Source of the DNA: Symbiodinium natans
Lineage: Eukaryota > Sar > Dinophyceae > Suessiales > Symbiodiniaceae
Length of the DNA: 64,000 bases
Direction of reading: 5' to 3'
Assembly: GCA_905221605.1 (NCBI GenBank)
Contig: CAJNDS010000158.1
Location: 722,176-786,175, forward strand
The translations under genes were made by a program, and so were the position numbers. The notes beneath the pieces were generated by a model. It saw only the letters and a list, made by a program, of their open reading frames with translations. It ran no database searches and was not told the DNA's origin. Positions 10,743 to 21,999 of the stretch are shown here, piece after piece. Numbering within the stretch: the first letter of the stretch is position 1; each line of letters begins with the position of its first letter.

Positions 10743-11465
10743 AAGGGCCCATGTGACTGATCCCTGACTTTTTGTCTTCCGGTTCGTTTCGTGTGTCCAG
10801 GATTCGGGCCACGCTCAAGATCGAGCAGGCCAGGACGGCCTTGCGGCCGCACGACGGGGCGTTTGAGAGTTCCTTGGCGGCACTTTCAATCTAAGATTAC
10901 TTCAACAAACCTCAAACCCACACCCCTTAACCTATGGACAGGAGAAAATCTGCCATGCCCCTTTAACTTCTTTGTAAGAGCATGCTTCAGGGGTATGTTG
11001 AATGTTTCTCAGACTCAAGGATTTGCTAAGGAGGAAGGTGCAAAATTCGAGCCGAGCACACTTTCCCTACACTCCACTGTAGAAATCCGAGGCGGCCAAG
11101 TTTCAGTCTACTTAGTAACTCTTATTGTGTCAACTAAACTCAGGTTCACGAGGTGCGGGCCAGGTGCAGCTTGATGTGCTGGATGACTGGCAGCCGGAAG
11201 GTCCGCATTTTCGGTCAAAACGTTGGTGCCTTTTCAGGTGGGTGTATACCTGAAAGCGCAGGGAATGGGTGTGTGTGTGTGTGAAGAGAGTCGTGCCAGT
11301 TCTGTGGCCGTGTTGTTAAGTGCATGTCCTGGCCATGCCTTATATGATCGAAGCCACTTCTCTGGGAAAACCAGTGTTTGGACTCAAAGAACGATGACCT
11401 TCAGGCATCGCGTGGTTTGATCATCATGCACGCAGCGAGGTCTCAACAAAAAGGACCCACGATAA
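10743..11465. other. Unassigned stretch
   Basis: ORFs up to 127 codons on the plus strand, without domain or clear splice support. A short GTGTGTGTG run is at 11270-11282. Confidence 0.4.
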
Positions 11466-11608
11466 CACGTGGGGCTTTACGAAAATAAGGGACCCCTAAT
11501 AAGTTGCTCAGACTCAGAGATAGCGCCGAGTAATATAGATCCCCATAGTAGGATTCCCTTATCACAAGGACCTCAAGAAGGTACCCCTAATCTTGGAAAC
11601 CCCCACAT
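11466..11608. mobile_element. Foldback element, family B
   Basis: Left ACGTGGGGCTTTACGAAAAT and right end CTTGGAAACCCCCACAT are imperfect inverted repeats; GGGACCCC and GGTACCCC are mirrored inside. Family B copies at 13913, 14643, 28025, 29742 and 54655 share TTTCG.AA(A/C) ends next to AGGGGTACC. Confidence 0.55.
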
Positions 11609-11653
11609 AGCCCCTGTCCTCTGTGAGGCCTTGCTGGATTAACCCTCTGCCAG

Positions 11654-11742
11654 CTACGAGGTTATGGCAGCAGTAGAGCAACGTACTTTGGGGATCCTGG
11701 CTCAAGCCCGGGGTGATGCCCCAAAGCTAAGCCTAAGAGCAG
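11654..11742 (+). CDS. Probable internal exon, function unknown
   Basis: CTGCCAG acceptor and GAGCAG|GTGCCT donor bound YEVMAAVEQRTLGILAQARG followed by DAPKLSLRAG. Coding-like composition, no family recognised. Confidence 0.4.
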
Positions 11743-12055
11743 GTGCCTGAGTTGTCGAACCAAATTTCGGCACCTCGTGGGCAGGCAAGTTGCCCGTCCA
11801 CAAGGAGTTGGAAGATGCTTGGCCCTTGAACTGGCACTCGGGGGCGTGATGTCCTGTATTTTTGGGGCTTATTCACTTCGAACATAGGCGGCAAGCTTGC
11901 TAAACTTACTCATAGCACTGGGACCAAGCCGAACAATTAGTTCTGAGGCCTCGGCTGTCAGCTGCACACCAAACGAAGCCGATCCTTGTAGCTGCTACTC
12001 GTAGTGTGGTCATGTCCAAGAGCAGAAAGAGCTAAGGGTAAGAGAGGACAAGACC

Positions 12056-12092
12056 CTCAACCCTAAACCCTAAACCCTAAACCCTAAACCGA
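12056..12092 (-). repeat. Telomere-like array
   Basis: Five CCCTAAA units shortly upstream of the exon at 12119. Confidence 0.9.
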
Positions 12093-12118
12093 CAAGATTG
12101 TTTCATGACGTGACACAG

Positions 12119-12190
12119 GCCCTCCCTGCCCGACCGCCGCCGGAAGTGGTGCGGAGTCTGGGACGAAACGGGCAGCTGCAGGAAGTGGAG
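12119..12190 (+). CDS. Probable 24-codon exon, function unknown
   Basis: GACACAG acceptor, then ALPARPPPEVVRSLGRNGQL plus QEVE, then GC donor (GTGGAG|GCTCCT). Phase 0 at both ends. The GC donor is unusual in most eukaryotes but used in dinoflagellates. Confidence 0.35.
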
Positions 12191-12224
12191 GCTCCTAAGC
12201 CTTAAACTTCAATCAAAACCCAAA

Positions 12225-12329
12225 CACGCACGCATGTCCATATGTGCATACACATATGCATGTGCAAATACACATATGCATGTGCAAATACGTAATATTT
12301 TAGATATATGTATATATATATATAGATTA

Positions 12330-12366
<37 letters not shown>

Positions 12367-12452
12367 TGTCTGTGTGTGTGTGTGTGCGTATGTGTGCGTA
12401 TGTGTGTGTATGTGTGTGTATGTGTGTGTATGTGTGTATGTATGTATACCTG
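12225..12452. repeat. TG/CATA microsatellite
   Basis: Alternating CATATGCATGTG units pass into (TG)n and (TGTGTGTA)n. Long ORFs on both strands here are repeat artefacts. Confidence 0.9.
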
Positions 12453-12935
12453 AGACCAAGGGAGTTTCACTTAGCTTCAGAACAACCCCCCCCCATCATC
12501 TTGAACTTATATGGTCCAAGTTCCTGCAGCTCTAAGCCAACTCTAGCGCACCCTCTTGGATTGTGGCCCCCTGAATATGGGCTCGTGTCGAATCGCCCAT
12601 TGGTGTCCCTGAAGCCTAAGAGTTGGGGGCTCCTTGCCCGAACAGCCCCAGCCGCGGCATGGAACCTGCATGCCCTCGGCACACAAATTGGGACTTGTGC
12701 TGAACCATTCGGAGGGACCTCGACTGTTCCTTGCGGGGTGGCCCCCTTGCGGGGTCAGCTGGGCGGGTGGCAAAGAAAGGAAACAGACATTCAGAAGTGG
12801 GCCGAGTCGAACCTCTGCTCGGCACCGGTGCATTGTGACTTGGGTGCCTAGCAAAAGGATAGCACGGCGTCCTCGTACCTCAACGTGGAGACTCCAGTTG
12901 CGGCACAGTCCAGCTACTCAGATTGTAACAAGAAC

Positions 12936-13064
12936 CCCAAAACCCTAAACCCTAAACCCTAAACCCTAAACCCTAAACCCTAAACCCTATACCCTATACC
13001 CTGTACCCTGTACCCTATACCCTATACCCTATACCCTATACCCCCGAAACCCTAAACCCTAAGC
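12936..13064 (-). repeat. Telomere-like array with an internal CCCTATA domain
   Basis: CCCTAAA units, then about nine CCCTATA/CCCTGTA units, then CCCTAAA again. Confidence 0.9.
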
Positions 13065-13073
13065 CCCCATGAG

Positions 13074-13174
13074 GTGCCAGAGGCGATGCGAGGCCCGGCC
13101 GCGAAGAAGGATGTCTCGGCATCGGCGCGGAAGGCCTGGGCCAGCTTCGCCGAGGAGCAGGTGGTGGAGCTGAG
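13074..13174 (+). CDS. Probable internal exon between telomere-like arrays
   Basis: Encodes VPEAMRGPAAKKDVSASARK and AWASFAEEQVVELR, a helical charged segment. Acceptor CCCATGAG, donor CTGAG|GTGGGGGGG. The whole preceding and following intron ends are repeat: CCCTAAA/CCCTATA to 13064 and a G run plus (GGGTTAA/GGGTTTA)n from 13176. No family recognised. Confidence 0.45.
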
Positions 13175-13175
13175 G

Positions 13176-13263
13176 TGGGGGGGGGGGGGTTAAGGGTTAA
13201 GGGTTAAGGGTTAAGGGTTTAGGGTTTAGGGTTTAGGGTTTAGGGTTTAGGGTTTAGGGTTAT
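13176..13263 (+). repeat. G run and (GGGTTAA)n/(GGGTTTA)n array
   Basis: About 13 consecutive G followed by four GGGTTAA and eight GGGTTTA units, starting immediately at the donor of the exon ending at 13174. Confidence 0.9.
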
Positions 13264-13607
13264 TGTCACTACCAATACATTTTATTCATAAGTGAAAATA
13301 TGTAGACATTTATAGTTATTATATATATATACACATCTATATACATATACGGTTGGCGGTTGTGGACCAAGGGCGGGGGATAGAAAGCACGCGGGGGCTC
13401 AAGGTTTACGGCTCATGGTGAAGGCGTGCCAAAAGCCCCGGGGGTGGAGTGGCCAATGACCAACAGACGGGGGTTGCAAGCAAGCCATAGCCTTTTTTGC
13501 GAAGAGCTTCTTTTCAAACAAAGCGTCGCTGGCCGGTGTGACGTTCCAGTGTGGGTTCTTGGGCCTCTTCTGCAGTGTTCCCAGTCCTCCACCTGCAAGC
13601 TCCCGAA

Positions 13608-13672
13608 GCCCTAAACCCTAAACCCTAAACCCTAAAACCTAAACCCTAAAACCCTAAACCCTAAACCCTAAC
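13608..13672 (-). repeat. Telomere-like array
   Basis: About nine CCCTAAA units with single-base insertions. Confidence 0.9.
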
Positions 13673-13912
13673 TTCAAAGGTCGGAGTTGCGCTGCCGCGA
13701 TCGCCTTGCATCAGATCTCTTGGTCGTCGAGGCAGATCTGCTGCAGGGACGCCTGCCATCCATCCCGACTCTTAGGAATTCTTGGGAACACTTTTTTTTG
13801 AATAAATATTTGGGTGCTATAATTCCTAAGAAACAGCAAAGAAATAATTTTTGCTAGGGTTCCAAGTTCAGTTAAGGATTGAACTCCTGGGTGGCACGGC
13901 GGCAGCAGGATT

Positions 13913-13994
13913 TGCGGTTTCCGAAACAAGTGGTACCTTATTTGGGGCCCTTTTTGTATCATAAGGGGTCCCTAAGTTTCGTAAACTCCCATAT
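13913..13994. mobile_element. Foldback element, family B
   Basis: Left GCGGTTTCCGAAACAAGTGG and right AGTTTCGTAAACTCCC are inverted, with GGTACCTTATTTGGGG mirrored by ATAAGGGGTCC. Confidence 0.65.
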
Positions 13995-14066
13995 TGACGA
14001 CTCTGCATCCACACCCCAGGCACTTTACAGTAAGCTTGGTAGCCCGGGGCCACCAAGCAAGAGACC

Positions 14067-14103
14067 CAAAACCCTAAAACTCTAAACCCTAAAACCCTAA
14101 AGC
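14067..14103 (-). repeat. Short telomere-like array
   Basis: Five imperfect CCCTAAA units ending about a dozen bases before the exon at 14115. Confidence 0.85.
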
Positions 14104-14114
14104 CTCAACCACAG

Positions 14115-14241
14115 GTGTGCACTCGAGTGCGCAACTCAGGTCTCACAGTTCTGGCAGACGGCAAGAGCTGCCTGCTCCCGAGACCTGAAGGAGATTGCTT
14201 GAAGCTCCTCGGAGGGAACATGTTCAACATGCCCATGTTTT
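14115..14241 (+). CDS. Probable exon abutting a TTTAGGG repeat, function unknown
   Basis: After AACCACAG the frame encodes VCTRVRNSGLTVLADGKSCL then LPRPEGDCLKLLGGNMFNMP, with coding-like composition, and reaches TTTTAGGGTTTAGGG with a stop created by the repeat itself (TAG). The exon end is therefore unclear; the donor may lie just before the repeat. Family not recognised. Confidence 0.4.
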
Positions 14242-14642
14242 AGGGTTTAGGGCTTATCCCTGGCAGGCTTGACGCTTCGAATGCCTGTGAGAGAGAGAGA
14301 GGGCTTAGGGCTATGCCAACTGGGGCTGTTTTTAAGCAGCCCAGAGTGCTGGTGTGGTTCCACCTTACATTCCCAAACTATGGGGTGCTGGGCTCCCTGA
14401 GAAAGGCACTCGACACAGCATGGCATGAAACAGTCGCATGTCGTCAGCTTTCAATGTGTCGGTCAATCGCAGGCATGGAAAAACACCATGTTTGGGGCCT
14501 TGAATCTCTGTTTTTGTAGGTACGAGTAGAGTTGCTGTCAATGTGTTGGCGCCTAGCAGCCTCGACACTTGAAGTCTCAACGAATCGGCTGGTGGCCAAC
14601 ACAGAGACACGGGTGTGCGGAATGTTTGCGAGCTTGTGCACT

Positions 14643-14738
14643 GGGATATGGGTTCTTCCGAAACTAGGGGTACGTTATTGGGGTCCTTATGAGAAGGGAA
14701 TCCTGCTATTTGGGGGTCTATATTGGGGTCCATATTGT
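14643..14738. mobile_element. Foldback element, family B (diverged)
   Basis: Contains TTCTTCCGAAACTAGGGGTAC and TGGGGGTCTATATTGGGGTCC, matching the ends and middle of the copy at 28025 in reverse orientation. The right end is truncated or diverged. Confidence 0.5.
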
Positions 14739-14739
14739 T

Positions 14740-16370
14740 GCTGCGTGAGGTTTCAAAGCCTCACCTTCGACGCCGCACAGAATCTGCACAATTGGACCGA
14801 AGACTGTCGGGAGGGCTGGGCAGCCACTTGCTTCAGAAAATCTTGGGGAACAAAGCCTTTGGCGTTGATTGGGCCAAATGCCTAATTAGAAGGTTGGGTC
14901 TCTACATCATCCCAAGAGGAGTGTTTGGCCACAGTGCTGGGAAACGGGCATTGGTAAAGCGAGGCCAAAGCAGCGGAGCCGTCGACGAAGCAGCAGCTGG
15001 CGCAGTATTTTGCTTGTGCAGATGCTTGGCACGCGCGAATGGTGCAGGCCGGAGAAGTTGCAAACCTTGGCAAGGTACTCAATCTTGCCTGGCGAGATAT
15101 ACCCGGGTCTAACTAATGTATTCTGGGGGGGGGGGGGGGCCTAGGTAGCCGGCGTACAATCCGGGCCCCGGAAATGTCTGCCAATTCTACAACAACTGGA
15201 AGAAAAAAAGCTCCCAAGACGAACGCAATAAACCTACCAAACATACATTTTGCTGCCCGGTCGATTCCCAGGAGCGTATTGTATTTTGAGGGGGGGGGGG
15301 GGGTTAAAAAGTAGTTAGGGCCGAGTATGGCGAGACCTTTGTTCCTTACGCTGTTAAGGTGGCACCCGTGTGCTCTGTGGTGATTGTTTCTGACATGGCC
15401 TGTGCAGGCTGCGGAGGCAGTGGAGATTCAGAAATTGGGTTGGGGTCGCCATGGCCTCAGAAAGTTCTGCGAGGAGGGGGAGTGAGAGTCTGGCGAGCCG
15501 AAGGTGAGGATGAGGATGACGGAGACTTGGCAGCTGAAATGGACCGAATGAGCCTTGGCTGCATCATCTGCCATAGGGGGTGTTAAGATGAAAGAGTGTA
15601 GAGGCCAATCGGGGTCTGCTTGATGAGCACTTGCTATGACGGACGGCTTGGACCAAGACCTACCCGCCATTGCAGACTGACCATTAATTCTGAGCTGTAT
15701 GGAGGATTGCCAACACGGCAGAGCTGCAAGACCAGGAGACGGGTCCTGCTGGCAAGCAGTGGCCGATTCGATGACGTGAATCGGATGTGCTGCTGCGGCG
15801 AGAATCTGTGAAATGTGTGTCACCAATCGTGATGGAAGCTTTGACAGCAGCAGCACCTGCTTGGAAGGAGTCGATGGAAGCAGTGATGCTTGGTTGCACG
15901 AGGCTGTGAGACTTCCGGACGTCCCCAAGCTCGAAGCTGTAAGCTCTACAGCTATCAAGCTGAGTGGTTCAATGCGCCCTCAGACCTAGTGGAATGGCCG
16001 CCGACGCCTGTGTGCGGGAGACCAGATCCCTTCCTACTCCGAAAATCCCCCCCCCAGAAAAAGAGCCGCTTGGGAAGTTGAGTTTGGGATATCCCGGTGC
16101 TGTTGAGATCAGGGCGCCATCCCAAGATACAGGAAGTACCCTGGGCCCTGAACCATCCTAAGCCCTGAGAGTCAGGTATCTGCTAAAGGACATGGACGAG
16201 AGCAAGCTGGCAGACCTTGAGGGCGTTGAGTCCTAGGCTCTGTCGACGCGTGGAAAAAGATGCGGCTTGAAAATGCCAGCGTTCCGTGGGGGCTCGGCGC
16301 CTTCTTCTACGGGATGTGAAGATCTCAATTCCAAGCCTTACAAGACTTGCCAGCCCCAAGCAGAACTTGT
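14740..16370. other. Unassigned stretch with G runs
   Basis: G runs at about 15125-15139 and 15291-15303. The longest open frame is 176 codons on the minus strand (15428-15958), without a recognisable domain and overlapped by open plus frames, so probably chance. Confidence 0.45.
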
Positions 16371-16376
16371 GGGCAG

Positions 16377-16466
16377 GTGATTCCGGAGCATTCGCACCTG
16401 GAGGTGGACTTCGGCGCGACCGAGCCAACCTGCCTGGCACATGCGTCCAGGGGCCGGCAAATCATG
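16377..16466 (+). CDS. Probable 30-codon exon followed by a G-run intron
   Basis: Acceptor GGGCAG, then VIPEHSHLEVDFGATEPTCL and AHASRGRQIM in phase 0, then donor ATCATG|GTGGGGTGGGGG. Function unknown. As at 13174, the intron begins with a long G run. Confidence 0.45.
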
Positions 16467-16933
16467 GTGGGGTGGGGGGGGGGGGTTTGGGTTTGCGAGA
16501 CCCGAATGCTTTGCTCCAAAGGGGTTTAGCAAAAATCTGAAGTAGTTGAGTGGATCATCAGGGTGCAGGCTTCAGTTTCGGGTTTTGTTGCAGGGTTGTC
16601 GCTGACTTGGGGCATGCCATGATTCAGCTGCCAGTCTTGCAAAACTATGGGCCAAAGTCCCTTGCTGGGCTGACTTGTCATAGAGTAGTGCTAGGCAGAA
16701 GGTTTTGGACGTCTTTGACATGTTTGAGGATTTGCATTTGGATTGGCTTGAGGCTTGAGGGCATGGTGGTCGCAGCTCCTACGTCGTAGGTAGCATGCGG
16801 GCTGTTCGACGCAGATCTTGCTGTTCGCAGAGCGCACCTGTCAGCAAAGCCAAGGCTTTTGAACCTCATTGCCAGCAGCTGAGTCAGATGCACTTATGGC
16901 AGCAGCATCGGCGTCATGGGACTGCCTGATCAG

Positions 16934-18056
16934 CAATCCAGTCCACATCCTCGAAGGCGGCGGTGGACTTGCCAGACTTCGACATTGTCCTGAACCATGG
17001 CGACTTGCCATTGCTGAGGAGAGTATTGTGAGAAACCACTTGCTGTCCTTGCTTCTGAGCTAGCGAGGAAGGAGCATGGGAAGCCACCCTTCTACGGGCC
17101 CATGGACAAAGAGGTGCCAGCCCCAGTTATTACCCGGCTTGGGGCCTTGTCAGAGTTGAGGAGTCCTTTGTGGTGCTTTACTGTAACCTTACATCTTTAG
17201 CCTTTTTGGGTTTATTGGGTTTCTTAATAAGGCGGCCAAAAGTTTAATTTTTAGCTACCCTCCTAAGTGCAGCCAAGAGTCGGCTGTTTCACAAATCAGT
17301 GTGGAGGCCAGGACCCCCGCTCCTCTCTTCAGCATCTGTGCTTCGGAAGACTTTTGGGATATCCTGTTCCCCAACGCCGCAGCCTCAGCTGACTGGTGGC
17401 GTCATCGTTTGGTCTCGATGGTTCACAGTGTGCTGAAACTGTTAGGTGTGTCGGCCGGCACTCGTTAATATGCCCGGATCCTGCAGTCCTTCGTTGGCGC
17501 AGCTTTTGCGTGGCTGAGTTTTCAATATGCTCTTCCATCAACGCTCTTGATACGCAGGTCCGGCATGTCTGCGATACCGTGGGAAACAAAGAAGCCAGCG
17601 GCGTTCTGGCGTGGCACAGACCGTGGCGCCGTGAATTGGGCTCAGCCCCTAATTTCTGGATGCCGCTGCTCTTTGCTTGAACCCGAGCTCACGCACAGCT
17701 GGGGTGCCAAGGCGGTGGAGCTGCAGGACATGTATCGCGGCTCTCCCAGGACCGAAGGGCTTGTTAGGCTTTTGTGGCTGGGGCCAAAGGTCACTCTCTG
17801 TAGGCTCTGGATACCCCCACATTTCATGAGACCCATGTGGAGATGCTCAGGAAGCGCTTCCTGGATTCATGGTCGGAGGATCCGAACTTTGCGCCGGCCT
17901 GAGCTCAGTCGTCCTTGTGGCCAGCCACGTGATTGTGGTGCCTGTTGAACGAGGACCTGGCCTTTCTGGAAGACGATCTGCTTAATGCAACGGTGGTCGA
18001 CACCTCGATGCCAGCATGCAATCTCTTCTTGGCAAGAGCTGCGCACATTGGTTGAG
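16934..18056 (+). CDS. CAP10/GT90-like glycosyltransferase, partial or degenerate multi-exon gene
   Basis: Segment 1 (16934-17018) encodes VDLPDFDIVLNHGDLPLL, matching the CAP10 (glycosyltransferase family 90) signature PD.D.VLN.GD.P. Segment 2 (17030-17200) continues with PLAVLASELARKEHGKPPFY then GPMDKEVPAPVITRLGALSE, consistent with the next CAP10 block (PAPV). Segment 3 (17558-17726, acceptor TACGCAG) encodes IPWETKKPAAFWRGTDRG, the highly characteristic PW..K...A.WRG motif of sugar-nucleotide-dependent CAP10 enzymes. Two further coding-like segments (17823-17911 and 17941-18056, the latter LLNEDLAFLEDDLLNATVVD) may be later exons. Segments 1 and 2 are almost contiguous but differ by one frame, with no room for a normal intron, so a one-base indel or decay is likely. 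Family members glycosylate proteins or polysaccharides in the secretory pathway. The C-terminal substrate-binding part was not found. Confidence 0.6.
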
Positions 18057-18059
18057 CTT

Positions 18060-19975
18060 CTTAGGGCAAATCTCAGCTTTCTTTCCCACTGAGTATGCAG
18101 CACATTCAGAGAGGTCAACACTGACCCCAGCTTCGTCCCCCTCGACAAGCCAGGAGCTCAACATGAGTCGAGGGTGCTGACACAAAGGCTGACGTGCTGG
18201 TGTTACAGGGCTCCACACGTGGTAGAAATTCAGATCAAGATGTGGAACGATCCAAGCCTTGATGCGTCGGTATTGACATCACGTTTCTGCGTGACCACAC
18301 TGCGCAAGCCCAAGCTCTGAGCCCTGATCCCCACTGAAACCTTACATACCTCAGTACCTGTAGAAACCTCACCTCCCCAAATCCACACTACATGCCGCAG
18401 TCAACAGGTGGCCGCGCTGGCGATACTTGCTGGACCTTCCAGGCACACGCCTTGGATGTCATACTCTCACAAAGGAGAAATCGTGTCATGATGCAGAGGC
18501 AATGGCTACTCGGGATCTCTCAAGCAAAAGCTGACGACAACATCTGCCGTGCTCATGTTGCAGAATGACACTTGTATGCATTCCAAAGGGATGTCCTTAG
18601 GAGCCGCTCTAGCCAAAGCAGGGCATCAGTGATTTGAGGTGAATGTTGCGGGAGCCAAGCCCGTCTACGAGCACTACCATGGTGGCTTGCAGGAGAGAAG
18701 TGCATGGAAACTGTGCCAGCAATTTTGCGACGCACGCTGTCCCACAGGCCTGGGGCAGTTCTCATGCATGTAGAATCCCAGTCTCGTGCCTTGGGTTTTG
18801 GCGCATTTTGGCGGCCAACTAAACAAACTCGCGCGTGCACATTGCGTCCCCAGCTGCTGCCAGCATGTCTGCACTCAGGGCCAACCCAGATTCCTAGCAG
18901 CCCCCCACGCCTGACCCTAAAACATCCTGCATCCTAAGCCCTACAGTGGGAGGATGGCATTCATCTCCTGGTCGTCAGCATGCACAATGCCGGGCAGAAG
19001 GTGCAACCACATGCAGCCACTGACAGCTTGATAATACTACTCGTAGGACTTAGGGATCAAGCGATTGCACCTGCTAGCCTGGCACGATGTCTTGGTGCTG
19101 CAAGCGATGTTTGTACACGCGCTCGGGCACGAGCTTGCCATGGCAAGGTGCTGTGGGCACAGCAGCATGACAGCGTGATGAAGGTCCTTCCGGCTACATA
19201 CCAAAAAACGATGCCAATTGCAAGATGTTTCAGAAATTTGTGCGAAGACCTTTCCCAAGACCCGGGCGAATGCGCCCGTCGTGAGGACATGGTTGGGAAC
19301 GCAAACAGGTCGGGGTCCCAGGATCACCTGGGACGTGCATTTGCGGTATTGCCATACCGCGGCCCACGAAAATGCGAGGTACATGGAGGATGTGCAGAGG
19401 CTGACCCAATGCTACTTATGGTTCCTCATCAAGCGGTTCGCTTCACTCCTGAGGCCAGCCGATGTCAGTCCTGCACCATCTCTTTAGCTCTGTTTGGTTG
19501 CTTTTGGGGCTTTATCCAACTTTTGTGGGTTAATGCCTCGATGATCATGACTCCGATGGTTATGAGTGAGGATCATGCACATCGCCTCGGAACGTTCATC
19601 GTCACCGAAGTAAGTTGACGAGGTACAAGCCACATCGAGACCAAACGACGGCCTTTAGCAGCCGGGCGCAGCCAAGCTCAAAGTGATGGCTTTGCTTCGG
19701 GGCAACGACAGCGATGCAGCTAGAGTGAGTAGTTCTCCAACAACGAGCCGTTTGCAAACTGTAGCGACTCTAGTGCGGAAGTTTTCCCAGTTCAGCTCGT
19801 TCGGTCCGAAGAGTCTGCGCACTGCATAGAGGGTGAGAGTCTTGTTCAAGGTTTGTAATGACACGGCCCCGAGAGGACGAAAGGGCAACTGGTCAGAGCT
19901 GACAGCTGCCACGTTCTTGATGAGGTCTGTGCGCACCATGAAGGTGCACCGGCGACCCCTGAGGCAGGCAACGAC
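18060..19975. other. Unassigned stretch with open frames
   Basis: The longest frame is 212 codons on the plus strand (18980-19618, ATG start), but the antisense and alternative frames are also open and no domain is visible. It could be unspliced gene fragments. Confidence 0.35.
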
Positions 19976-19977
19976 TC

Positions 19978-20075
19978 TCTCTCTCTCTCTCTCTATATCT
20001 ATATAGATATATTGACTATGTGAATAAATATAAATTCAAATATAAATCTATATGTATATATATATATATTATTCT
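19978..20075. repeat. TC then TA microsatellite
   Basis: (CT)n for about 16 bases grading into ATCTATATAGATATAT and (TA)n. Confidence 0.9.
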
Positions 20076-20197
20076 GTGCTCAAGTTATTGGTGGTTGCCA
20101 TTCCAGTCTGCTACGAAGTACAGAATAAGCATCGACTCGGAGCTGTCTTAGTCTTAGCTGCCTTAGCTTGCTGTTGCGATTTTCAGTTGGTTCCTCT

Positions 20198-20250
20198 TTA
20201 GGGTTTAGGGTTCAGGGTTCGGGGTTTAGGGTTTAGGGTTTAGGTAGCGA
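20198..20250 (+). repeat. Telomere-like array
   Basis: About seven TTTAGGG units with TTCAGGG and TTCGGGG variants. Confidence 0.85.
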
Positions 20251-21585
20251 GGGTGTGTACGGGCAACTTGAAGCCGGCATGCTACTGGAGAGGAAACTGG
20301 GTAACCAGATGCCCATGTGCCCTGATGCTGGTCAGGAAAGAGGCAGCGGCATTCAAGCAGGATTGCAATCTACTTCTGGCAGAGAGCCAGGCGTAGAAAA
20401 AAACGCTGCGAGTAGGGGGCTTGATAGGAGTTCAGATTGCTTTGGGCGCACAGGGCAGACTTGGTTCAAAGTCATACCTGATGCGCATTTTTTGTTGCCA
20501 TTGTCTCTTGTTGCGACATTTGTTAGAGGGTTGGACGAGGTCGGTTTCGGGTGTCGTTTGCCTCTCTTTTTCTGCTTCTGCCTTCATCCATCGATCAGTG
20601 GGCGCTACGCAAAGATAAAGAACCGTGGACCATGCCTTGCCATCATTATGACATTGTTCAAACATTCCTTGGTGCGTCATTGTGTCCCCCAGCGCCCCAC
20701 ATCCCCCACTGAATTGTGCCACTTGTCTCCATCGTTGTCTTCAATTCAGTGAGCGGGAACCGGATCGTCCCTCGGACATTCCTCGGACGTTGCCGAATTG
20801 CATGTCTTGTCGCTCTGTCTGTCGTCTTCCCTCCCTTATCGTCTCCTCTGGTCTTTTCGGTTCTCTGCAACAAAGGGGTTAGATTCTGAAGGAAGAAGGG
20901 AGACACAGTTCACAGACACCCTTTGCATGACCGCTTGCAGCGGGATGTGTTGCTTTCCCTCTGCGCCCATGGGCGTTCCGGCGTCTTGCTGAGCTCTTGC
21001 CAAGGGTTCCAAAAGAGCCCTTGAGCCATGGCAGCCCGGCGCTTGCCCCTGGCGTTGGCGGCAGCTTGGACTTATAGTCAGCCCTCTGCTCTCGTGTTCA
21101 TGCGGGGCATACGACGCAGCCGCTAGCCAGAGCCAGAGTCACGCGCTGGACTCCAAGTGAGGCAGCGCCCTTCCTCCAGCACATGAGCTCGTGGCGCACG
21201 GGCAGAGGCGGTGGCAAGAATCGTTTTTGGCCCGTGCCCGCTTGCACGTCTTGTGCTAGCCGTGCCGTGTGTCAGGACACGCTTCCAGCAGGATGCCTCT
21301 GTCAGCTGAGGAGGTTTCCTTGCGAGTGCATGTTCTTATGGGCTCTTCGCCAGCACTGAGAAAAGCACAGTAAAGGCTGAAAGCAGTGCCAAGCAGCGTG
21401 CGACTCTCGGCATGTCCTCTTGCAACTCACATCAGACAACCGCTAAGCCCCCGCAATCCCGGAGGCTTACGCCCGAAGCCCCTCAACTCCCGATGTCTTG
21501 CCCGCGGAAACGAAGCCCCCCTTTGGAGACTCGGAGGTCTACTAAACCTTCAGCTCTCTGCAATGCCAAACCATGCCACAACATT
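20251..21585. other. Unassigned stretch
   Basis: ORFs up to 165 codons on the plus strand (20255-20752), no domain, overlapped by open antisense frames. Confidence 0.4.
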
Positions 21586-21589
21586 AAGA

Positions 21590-21775
21590 GTTATACAAAT
21601 CATAATCATAATAGCAATAGTAATAGCAATCATCATAATACTAACAAATCATACTTAAAATAACAATAGTAGTAATAATCATAATAATACCAATAGTAAT
21701 AATCATAATGATAATAGTAGTAATAATAATCATAACAACAATAATAATAATAATAATCATAATCATAATGCTTTA
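21590..21775. repeat. AAT/ATC trinucleotide-rich microsatellite
   Basis: Degenerate (AAT)n with AATCAT units over about 185 bases. Confidence 0.9.
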
Positions 21776-21827
21776 AGCCGCAAGCAAGCTGAGGTGGCTC
21801 TGGGGGTGGCCGCCTTGCTGGCTGGAG

Positions 21828-21912
21828 CTGGGTTTAGGGTTTAGAGGGATTAGGGCTTAGGGTTTAGGGTTTAGGGTTTAGGGTTTAGAGGGATTAGTGT
21901 TTAGGGTTCAGG
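21828..21912 (+). repeat. Telomere-like array
   Basis: TTTAGGG units interrupted twice by the same GAGGGATTAG segment, suggesting a duplication within the array. Confidence 0.85.
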
Positions 21913-21999
21913 GCTACTTGGGGTTAGAAGTACCCTCTAAGTAAGGTTGTAAGAAAAGCAAGTATGGCTGCCCTACTTCTAACGAACCATGAACCTCCA
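21912..21999. mobile_element. Foldback element, family A
   Basis: GGGGTTAGAAGTACCCT at left mirrored by GCCCTACTTCTAACG, right end CCATGAACCTCC. Directly follows a telomere-like array. Confidence 0.5.

Noticed and set aside
12202-12851. Cys-Val repeat proteins on both strands
   Set aside because: Artefacts of the (TG)n microsatellite.
15428-15958. 176-codon minus ORF
   Set aside because: Ser/Ala-rich, no domain, overlapped by open plus frames.
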